Assembly: GCA_964552055.1 (NCBI GenBank)
Contig: CAZKFL010000041.1
Span: 1-19,365 of the forward strand
Source of the DNA: VGMD01 sp964552055
GTDB taxonomy: Bacteria; Chlamydiota; Chlamydiia; Chlamydiales; 2-12-FULL-49-11
DNA length: 19,365 bases
Direction of reading: 5' to 3'
Shown here one piece after another: positions 14,510 to 19,365 of the stretch (positions are counted from its first letter, which is position 1; every line of letters starts with the position of its first letter). The position numbers and the translations under genes were made by a program. Below the pieces are notes generated by a model, which was given only the letters and a program-made list of their open reading frames with translations, was not told the origin of the DNA and did no database searches.

Positions 14510-15236
14510 ATATATTGTAGCTTCGATATTTATTGTCTTTGCGATAGGTATATCAGTTGCAATGGAGCGTAAGATTTCGATAGTAAATGACGATTTTTTA
14601 TCATCATCAAAAAAAACTCCCGCGCAAATTTTTATCGATGGCGAATATGAAGATTACCTTGAATTTATAAAAGGGCAGCCCAAAGAGAAAAAATTGAAAT
14701 GGGAAGAGTTTCAAGAAATTCAACAGCAAGCAAAAATGGTGTCTTTAAATCAGGAGCATGCAGATCCTGATCTTATAAGAATTTTTCATCTGGGAAGTAC
14801 ATTTGAGATGTTTAAAAGGATCAAAGAAAGTTCTTTCATAGAAAAAAGTGAGAATTGTATTTATGCGTCTTATTTTACTTATATGTGCGAGGTTGCAGAG
14901 GAGTCAAATGATCTATTTACAAGTGACGAATATGGTGAGTTGAAGAGACGACTAAAGTCAGTTCAACTGATGAAGGATAAGAGTGCCCAATACGCATATG
15001 AAGTTTACCAGGAAAGGCTTGCGAAGATTCTTGCGCTAGATAGAGGCTCAAGGCTTGATCAGCATTTATTAAAGGTAGCTTTAGAAAAGCACATATACTC
15101 AGCAAAAGAGATGAAAGAGGCAAAACTCCATCTTTTGCAGCTTCCCGTTAATGAATTTTATAAGATTATCCATGACAAGAGTGCGGAGGACTCTGATCAT
15201 CCGGAAAATCTCGAATATCGCCGATTTCTAAAATAG
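14466..15236 (+). CDS. Unknown exported, charged helical protein
   Basis: I do not recognise this protein. From TTG 14466 (preceded by GGGGGAG with short spacing) it has 257 residues. A basic segment with LRRVK is followed by a hydrophobic stretch of about 19 residues ending GISVA, which reads as a Sec signal peptide or anchor. The rest is rich in Lys, Glu and Leu and mostly helical, with two Cys (CIYASYFTYMC) 10 residues apart. Other starts are TTG 14442, with a longer overlap, and ATG 14562, which would remove the signal segment and has no ribosome site. The gene overlaps the end of mscS by 44 nt in another frame and also overlaps the 3' end of the convergent NADH dehydrogenase gene by 71 nt. 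Coupling to MscS suggests an envelope role; no function can be assigned. Confidence 0.7.
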   Translation: MHILHKHFTYLRRVKYIVASIFIVFAIGISVAMERKISIVNDDFLSSSKKTPAQIFIDGEYEDYLEFIKGQPKEKKLKWEEFQEIQQQAKMVSLNQEHADPDLIRIFHLGSTFEMFKRIKESSFIEKSENCIYASYFTYMCEVAEESNDLFTSDEYGELKRRLKSVQLMKDKSAQYAYEVYQERLAKILALDRGSRLDQHLLKVALEKHIYSAKEMKEAKLHLLQLPVNEFYKIIHDKSAEDSDHPENLEYRRFLK

Positions 15237-16839
15237 AAGAGATTTTTTTAATGCGATCATTTTCAGTTTTTATAAACTCTTCTTTCAAATTTCCAAAGTT
15301 TGTTAATAGTACTGTAAAGTCGTTTTTTCTAATAGCTAGAAGCTCTGTATCTTCTAAGCATCTAACAGTTGCGCTTCGCTTCTTTTGTCTTAATAGAGCC
15401 ATTTCGCCAAAATATTCCCCGTTTCCAAGAACAGCGATTTGTATTTCTTTATCTTTAAATGGATCAAGAATTTCCACCTTTCCTTTAACGATAATATAAA
15501 GGAAGTCACCAACATCGCCCTTTCGAAAAATGACTTCATCTTTAGCGTAGTGTAAATGAGTGATTCCATTGTGAACTTCAGTTTTAATTTGAACAAATTC
15601 TTGTGGGATGATTATATCTAAAATCCAAGAAAATCCAACTCGAATTTTCCTAGAAAGACCTGGTAGTTTCATCCAATAAACACCTCTCCAAAGAAGCCAG
15701 GCAATAAAGCCAGAAAGTTTAATTTTCCCAAATAGTTCGGCAATGGCTTTTCTATGACCAAGAGATGCCATCATTCCAAGCGCTTTAAATTCAAACGGTT
15801 TGTGCTTAACTCCCGTGCAAGTAGCATAAATATTGTGAGCGAGACATTTGCCTTGTCTTACAGCAAATTGCGCAGTGGGTGGACAAATTTGATCGGAATT
15901 CATTATTGGAACTGCGGAGCAGTCACCAAGAGACCAAATGTTTGTATGACCTATTGCATTGAGAAATTGGTCTGTTTGAATCCGTCCATGTATCATTTGT
16001 AAGGGAAGCTTTTCTACTAAAGGATTTGGATTACCTGGAACAGTAGAGACAATTGTGCTTGTTCGAATGCGCTTTCCGTCGCTTAGGATTGCTTCTTGGG
16101 GAGTTGCACTTACAAGCTCTGTATTGAAATAGATTTCTACGCCCCGCTTTTTTAATAGTTTTTCAGCATATCTTCCAAGAGATGGGGATAGTTCTTTGTC
16201 GACAAGTCTATCCTTTTTATGGATTAGAGCAACTCGAATTTCAGATGGATTGATTGTCGCATATTTTTTTGCAAATAATCGAACAAGGTCATTCATTTCA
16301 GCAACAATCTCAACCCCTGAAAAGCCACCGCCTCCTACAACAAAGGTCAGAAGTTGCTTTCTAATCAAAGGGTCTGATTCTATAGCTGCAGATTCCATTA
16401 CTTCAATTAGGTGATTACGAAGTTTAATAGCGTCTTTAAGTGTTTTAAAGGCAAGAGCATGTTCATGAAGCCCTCCAGAGCTACTTCTAAAATCAGTAAC
16501 GTTTCCAAGAGCAATCACAAGATGATCATATTCAATTCTTAGGTCTGTATGAGCAAAATTTGGTGATAGGGTCACTGTTCTTTCGTTTAAGTCAATTTCA
16601 GAGACTTCGCGAATATAAATAGTTGATTTTTTTAATAGTGATCTGAGGGTACTAACTGAGTCAAAAACACCTAAAGATCCTGCTACAACCTCTGAAAGCA
16701 TAGGTTGATAAGTAAAATAATTTTCTCGACTTACTAGAACGATTTCATACTGATCTCTATGGTTTTTAAAAAGCTTTTGCAAGTGAGTTGCAGTATAAAT
16801 GCCTGCAAATCCGCCACCTAGAATAATGATTCGTTTCAT
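15166..16839 (-). CDS. Type II NADH dehydrogenase fused to a cyclic-nucleotide-binding domain
   Basis: This 557-residue protein has two parts. Residues 1-420 form NDH-2, a non-proton-pumping NADH:quinone oxidoreductase on the inner membrane's cytoplasmic face. It shows FAD-binding GGGFAG (8-13), NAD(P)H-binding GGGGFSG (169-175), LGDCSAVP (304-311), the quinone-site stretch PPTAQFAVRQG (320-330), and an amphipathic, Trp-rich region (380-405) for membrane attachment. Residues 432-520 form a cNMP-binding domain: RKGD (439-442) leads to the phosphate-binding cassette FGEMALLRQKKRSATVR (477-493), whose Arg488-Ser-Ala-Thr matches the cAMP/cGMP-contacting RSA/T pattern. A charged helix and a short Pro/His tail follow. 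Plain NDH-2 enzymes end near residue 430, so this is a real fusion, suggesting direct control of electron flow by a nucleotide ligand. The start ATG 16839 has no Shine-Dalgarno sequence. The 3' end overlaps the plus-strand neighbour by 71 nt. Confidence 0.9.
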   Translation of the reverse strand: MKRIIILGGGFAGIYTATHLQKLFKNHRDQYEIVLVSRENYFTYQPMLSEVVAGSLGVFDSVSTLRSLLKKSTIYIREVSEIDLNERTVTLSPNFAHTDLRIEYDHLVIALGNVTDFRSSSGGLHEHALAFKTLKDAIKLRNHLIEVMESAAIESDPLIRKQLLTFVVGGGGFSGVEIVAEMNDLVRLFAKKYATINPSEIRVALIHKKDRLVDKELSPSLGRYAEKLLKKRGVEIYFNTELVSATPQEAILSDGKRIRTSTIVSTVPGNPNPLVEKLPLQMIHGRIQTDQFLNAIGHTNIWSLGDCSAVPIMNSDQICPPTAQFAVRQGKCLAHNIYATCTGVKHKPFEFKALGMMASLGHRKAIAELFGKIKLSGFIAWLLWRGVYWMKLPGLSRKIRVGFSWILDIIIPQEFVQIKTEVHNGITHLHYAKDEVIFRKGDVGDFLYIIVKGKVEILDPFKDKEIQIAVLGNGEYFGEMALLRQKKRSATVRCLEDTELLAIRKNDFTVLLTNFGNLKEEFIKTENDRIKKISSILEIGDIRDFPDDQSPPHSCHG

Positions 16840-16847
16840 ACATTCTG

Positions 16848-16875
16848 AATATAGTCTTTCCTGATATAAAGTCTA
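16848..16875 (-). promoter_or_regulatory. Promoter of the NADH dehydrogenase gene
   Basis: On the minus strand TAGACT (16870-16875, 4/6) and TATATT (16848-16853, 5/6) are 16 nt apart. Transcription would begin about 2-3 nt before the ATG, so the message has essentially no leader. It is back-to-back with the promoter of the divergent YwaF-like gene. Confidence 0.5.
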
Positions 16876-16928
16876 TTAGTTTTGTAATTACCTCAGAATC
16901 AGTATCAATTAGTAACAAAGAAAGTCGA

Positions 16929-16934
16929 TATAAT
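16929..16934 (+). promoter_or_regulatory. -10 box directly before the YwaF-like gene
   Basis: A perfect TATAAT ends 6 nt before ATG 16941, again placing the transcription start at the start codon. No Shine-Dalgarno sequence and no strong -35 box are present. The intergenic gap to the divergent NADH dehydrogenase gene is 101 nt. Confidence 0.5.
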
Positions 16935-16940
16935 ATAGTT

Positions 16941-17651
16941 ATGTATGCTGTGATTATTGAGCCCTTTTCTTTACTTTGGTGGAAAATGAACTACGCAGCC
17001 TTATTTATTGGGGTGACCGTACTAATTTTCACCTTACTTCTTCCTCAAAAAGCGAGGAAAACATTCTCTAAGTATTTTGGAGTTTTTTTACTATTTGATC
17101 TTTGCTTTTTTGAATGTGCTCTTTTTCACATGGGATCTTGGGATTTTCAATGGGCATTACCCTTGCATTATTGTACTATAATGGAGCTTGCTGCGGCAAT
17201 TACATTAATTACTAGATCTCAGTGGCTATATGAATTAATTCTCTTTTTAGGGATGTTGGGTCCTTTGCAAGCCTTGCTTTCTCCTGCGCTTCCCTATGAA
17301 GGGGGATATTTTTTTTATGATTTTTATGTAAGTCATGGAGCTACAATTTTTGCTCCTTTGTTTCTTACTCTTTCTCTAAAAATGAGACCTAGAAAAGGTG
17401 CTTGGTGGAAAGTTTCATTTGTGTTTTTTTTCTTCTCCATGCTTATCTTTTATTTCAATTACCTAACTCACTCAAATTACATGTTTCTTATGGAGAAGCC
17501 TCCATTAAATCATCCTCTTTTAGAAATAGGAGAGTGGCCAAATTATCTATTGGTATGGGGGGCAATCCTTCTCAGTTGGAGCTTTGTTCTTAATTTAGTT
17601 TTCACAATAAGTAGCTTATGTTCTAAAAGGGAAAGATTTAGCGAAAAGTAG
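16941..17651 (+). CDS. YwaF/TMEM164-type integral membrane protein
   Basis: This 236-residue protein has about six to seven hydrophobic helices. It matches the TIGR02206 (TP0381/YwaF) family by three features: LPLHYC (73-78) at the start of a helix, SHG (131-133) after a loop, and NYMFLMEKP (179-187) in the loop before the last helices. The family occurs in spirochaetes, Firmicutes and others. Its animal relative TMEM164 has been reported as a cysteine-dependent acyltransferase on ether phospholipids. The conserved His76, Cys78 and His132 here are compatible with a catalytic role, but activity in bacteria is not established to my knowledge. It diverges from the NADH dehydrogenase gene and converges with the MATE gene, so it is transcribed alone. 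The start has no ribosome site and is probably leaderless. Confidence 0.83.
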   Translation: MYAVIIEPFSLLWWKMNYAALFIGVTVLIFTLLLPQKARKTFSKYFGVFLLFDLCFFECALFHMGSWDFQWALPLHYCTIMELAAAITLITRSQWLYELILFLGMLGPLQALLSPALPYEGGYFFYDFYVSHGATIFAPLFLTLSLKMRPRKGAWWKVSFVFFFFSMLIFYFNYLTHSNYMFLMEKPPLNHPLLEIGEWPNYLLVWGAILLSWSFVLNLVFTISSLCSKRERFSEK

Positions 17652-17660
17652 AAATCTCGC

Positions 17661-17678
17661 AGTATACTGCAGTATACT
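17661..17678. repeat. Perfect 18-bp palindrome between convergent genes
   Basis: AGTATACTGCAGTATACT equals its own reverse complement. It also reads as a tandem pair of the 10-mer GCAGTATACT (17659-17678). It lies between the stop codons of the YwaF-like gene and the MATE gene and overlaps the MATE stop. With no loop and no T-run it is not a good terminator; a protein-binding site is possible. Confidence 0.6.
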
Positions 17679-19104
17679 ATATTCCTTCTTGCTCTGCTCC
17701 GCCTGGAACTCTCTCTAGAATTCTGTTTTCAGAGACGAGGTTTTTAAGTTTCCAGTTCCCATGGCGGAAGCGGAAAAAGACAACAGTTAGCGTTGTTGCT
17801 GAATATACAATCCAGATGATAAAGGAATAGGCTACATTTGCCTTTGGAAGAACGATAAAGAGGTATGTGGGTATGAGTAGTAAGAACCAGACAGAAATTG
17901 CTCCTGACGTCAATAGAAAGAGGGTATCGCCAGCAGCAGTCAATATCCCATTTAATATCCATCTTATGTTTTCGAGTAGTATGTAAAAAGTTGTGAATAT
18001 CAACCCAATGCGTATTAATTTTTTTGCCTCAGATAAATTGATGCCTAATAGAGACATTTCAGGATCTACATGTGAGGGGTTTTGTAAAAACCAATTAATA
18101 ATTGGATCAGGGAAGATAATTAAAAAAAGTGATGTGATTAATGCAAAAGATGTTACAAGTTTGAGTCCCGATTTTAATACATTAACAACTTTTGATTTTT
18201 CGTCCCCTCCAATAAAGTTTCCAGTTAATGCGATAGTGCCTTTTTCTATCCCCATTCCAAAGAAGAGAAAGAGGAGGAGAATTGTTTGGCAAACAGAGGC
18301 AACAAAGATATGTATGGGACTAATTTTTGCCATTAAATGATAGAAAATTGCCCATCCCATCAGCTCTAAACAGATAAAGATTGCAGGAGGAAGTCCAACT
18401 TTGATTGTCTTGAAAAAAAGAGTTTTGTCAAAGGAAAAGTTTAATGTTCCAAAAGTAATTCGATGCTCCTTTCTCATGAAAAGATAAAAAAGAAGGAGAG
18501 CTTCAACCAAACTTCCAATACCTGTTGCAATTGCAGCTCCCTTTATTCCCATAGAAGGTACAAATCCATCTATTCCAAAAATGAGAATGGGGTCTAAAAC
18601 TATATTTACCAAATTCCCTAGAATTGCCATCCATTGCATGATTTGTGTTTTTCCTTGGCCAATATAAAATCCCCCGATTGCAGGAATTAGGGCAAATATA
18701 GGTCCGAAAAACATGAGTATTTGAAAAAAACAGTATTCATTAGGGTTGCTTATCGGGTCGTAGATAAGTGGAGTTCCCCAAATGGCTAACGGTACATAAA
18801 AAAGATATGAGGCAAAAGTGAGGTAGATTGCTTGCCAAACTGGAGAGCCTAGTTTAGAAAGTTTTCCTGCCCCATTGTATTGAGCCACGAAGACTTCGGA
18901 CATGCTTGCAAGGGTTGTCCAAGCTAAAATAAAGCCCCAGGCAAGGGTTCCGGCTGTTGTTGCTGCATTAAATGATTCTGTTGAATACCACGAAAGGAAG
19001 ATTCGATCGATGAAAATCATGAGCATCATCGAAAAAAAACTTACCATCATTGGGTAGGAGACTTTCCAAAGCTCAGAAACATTGCCGGTTTTTAATTCTG
19101 CCAT
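17677..19104 (-). CDS. MATE-family multidrug efflux transporter
   Basis: This 475-residue inner-membrane antiporter exports drugs or metabolites in exchange for Na+ or H+. About 12 helices form two similar six-helix halves. The first half starts WKVSYPMMVSFFSMMLMIFIDRIFL, and the GNLVNIVLDPILIFG block (helix 5) is highly typical of MATE/NorM proteins, as is the late AAGDT stretch in helix 10. Length and helix count match the family (about 450-480). The C-terminus ends in a soluble tail (ERVPGGAEQEGI). The ATG at 19104 lacks a Shine-Dalgarno sequence and follows a -10-like box by 6 nt. Substrates cannot be predicted. Its 3' end faces the YwaF-like gene with a 25-nt gap. Confidence 0.9.
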   Translation of the reverse strand: MAELKTGNVSELWKVSYPMMVSFFSMMLMIFIDRIFLSWYSTESFNAATTAGTLAWGFILAWTTLASMSEVFVAQYNGAGKLSKLGSPVWQAIYLTFASYLFYVPLAIWGTPLIYDPISNPNEYCFFQILMFFGPIFALIPAIGGFYIGQGKTQIMQWMAILGNLVNIVLDPILIFGIDGFVPSMGIKGAAIATGIGSLVEALLLFYLFMRKEHRITFGTLNFSFDKTLFFKTIKVGLPPAIFICLELMGWAIFYHLMAKISPIHIFVASVCQTILLLFLFFGMGIEKGTIALTGNFIGGDEKSKVVNVLKSGLKLVTSFALITSLFLIIFPDPIINWFLQNPSHVDPEMSLLGINLSEAKKLIRIGLIFTTFYILLENIRWILNGILTAAGDTLFLLTSGAISVWFLLLIPTYLFIVLPKANVAYSFIIWIVYSATTLTVVFFRFRHGNWKLKNLVSENRILERVPGGAEQEGI

Positions 19105-19110
19105 AAAATT

Positions 19111-19116
19111 ATTCTA
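19111..19116 (-). promoter_or_regulatory. -10-like box directly before the MATE gene
   Basis: The minus strand reads TAGAAT, a 5/6 match to TATAAT, ending 6 nt before the ATG. No -35 consensus or ribosome site is seen. It fits the leaderless pattern of several neighbours. Confidence 0.35.
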
Positions 19117-19225
19117 TAATTAACTTACCTGTTTTTTTTCAAGTAGTAACATCCTGAAGGGATGATGAAGTTAATAACAACAGTATCCTCTTTGGCTTGA
19201 TTTTTGTCGACTGATAAAAATTTCA

Positions 19226-19254
19226 ATTTATTTCAAAAACAGGTTGAAATAAAT
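19226..19254. repeat. Perfect 11-bp inverted repeat upstream of tRNA-Ala
   Basis: ATTTATTTCAA (19226-19236) and TTGAAATAAAT (19244-19254) pair without mismatch around a 7-nt loop. The right arm contains TTGAAA, which with TAAAGT (19267-19272) makes a plausible 17-nt-spaced promoter for the tRNA. The repeat could therefore be an operator, or a chance AT-rich hairpin. The remainder of the 206-nt gap between the MATE gene and the tRNA shows nothing else I can name. Confidence 0.5.
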
Positions 19255-19310
19255 GACGATCTAAATTAAAGTTGTTCCTTATTCTTGCTTCATGAAAGAG
19301 TAATCGATGC

Positions 19311-19365
19311 GGGGGTTTAGCTCAGTTGGTAGAGCGTCTGATTTGCATTCAGAAGGCCAGGAGTT
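19311..19365 (+). tRNA. tRNA-Ala(UGC), 5' part, cut by the window end
   Basis: The acceptor strand begins GGGGGTT at 19311, followed by TA and the D-arm GCTC-AGTTGGTA-GAGC. The anticodon arm is TCTGA / TCAGA with loop TTTGCAT, which places anticodon TGC at 19344-19346 and reads alanine codons. The window stops at the start of the T-loop (GAGTT), so the T-arm 3' half and the acceptor 3' half are missing. Position numbering fits a canonical tRNA with no insertions. Confidence 0.95.

Overview
This 19.4-kb window is low in GC and gene dense. It most likely comes from the chromosome of a Gram-negative, host-associated bacterium. I favour an environmental (amoeba-type) member of the Chlamydiota. 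That placement is inference, based on a passenger-less intimin/invasin-type outer-membrane barrel, a protein with the paired hydrophobic segments typical of inclusion-membrane proteins, very short or absent 5' leaders, and otherwise housekeeping content. Legionellales-like intracellular gammaproteobacteria are the main alternative. I see no transposase, integrase, CRISPR array or prophage gene.

Layout. Positions 1-301 hold no gene but carry a long imperfect inverted repeat built from CTTTGCG units and a hairpin. Positions 302-3105 (minus strand) are an RNA-handling block: a DEAD-box helicase (RhlE type), the 23S rRNA methyltransferase RlmI and a cold-shock protein with a clean intrinsic terminator. 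Positions 3386-6067 (plus) pair an MFS transporter with a signal-peptide-bearing GH1 beta-glycosidase. Positions 6190-7101 encode an unknown protein with a two-lobed membrane domain, separated by a shared terminator from a convergent aldose-1-epimerase-like gene.

Positions 8073-12288 (plus) form a very tight operon: RlmD, then an exported Nudix hydrolase, then an inverse-autotransporter beta-barrel without a passenger, then an MFS transporter. Junctions overlap by 1 nt and 4 nt or are separated by 6 nt. Positions 12379-13410 encode an unrecognised protein whose C-terminal half has a motif order resembling EndoU nucleases. Next come an MscS channel, an overlapping exported helical protein, and (minus strand) a type II NADH dehydrogenase fused to a cyclic-nucleotide-binding domain that overlaps its convergent neighbour by 71 nt. 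The window closes with a YwaF/TMEM164-type membrane protein, a MATE efflux pump (minus) and the 5' part of tRNA-Ala(UGC).

How the parts may work together. The left block serves RNA structure and ribosome modification. The MFS/GH1 pair suggests cleavage of host or environmental beta-glycosides outside the cytoplasm and uptake of the product. The rlmD operon couples rRNA methylation to a set of envelope genes that look like a surface or host-interaction module. Several genes (GH1, MscS, NDH-2, YwaF-like, MATE) lack a usable Shine-Dalgarno sequence and have a -10-like hexamer ending about 6-8 nt before the start codon, which suggests leaderless transcription.

The strongest candidates for something undescribed are the exported-Nudix/barrel operon, the EndoU-like protein and the two-lobed membrane protein.
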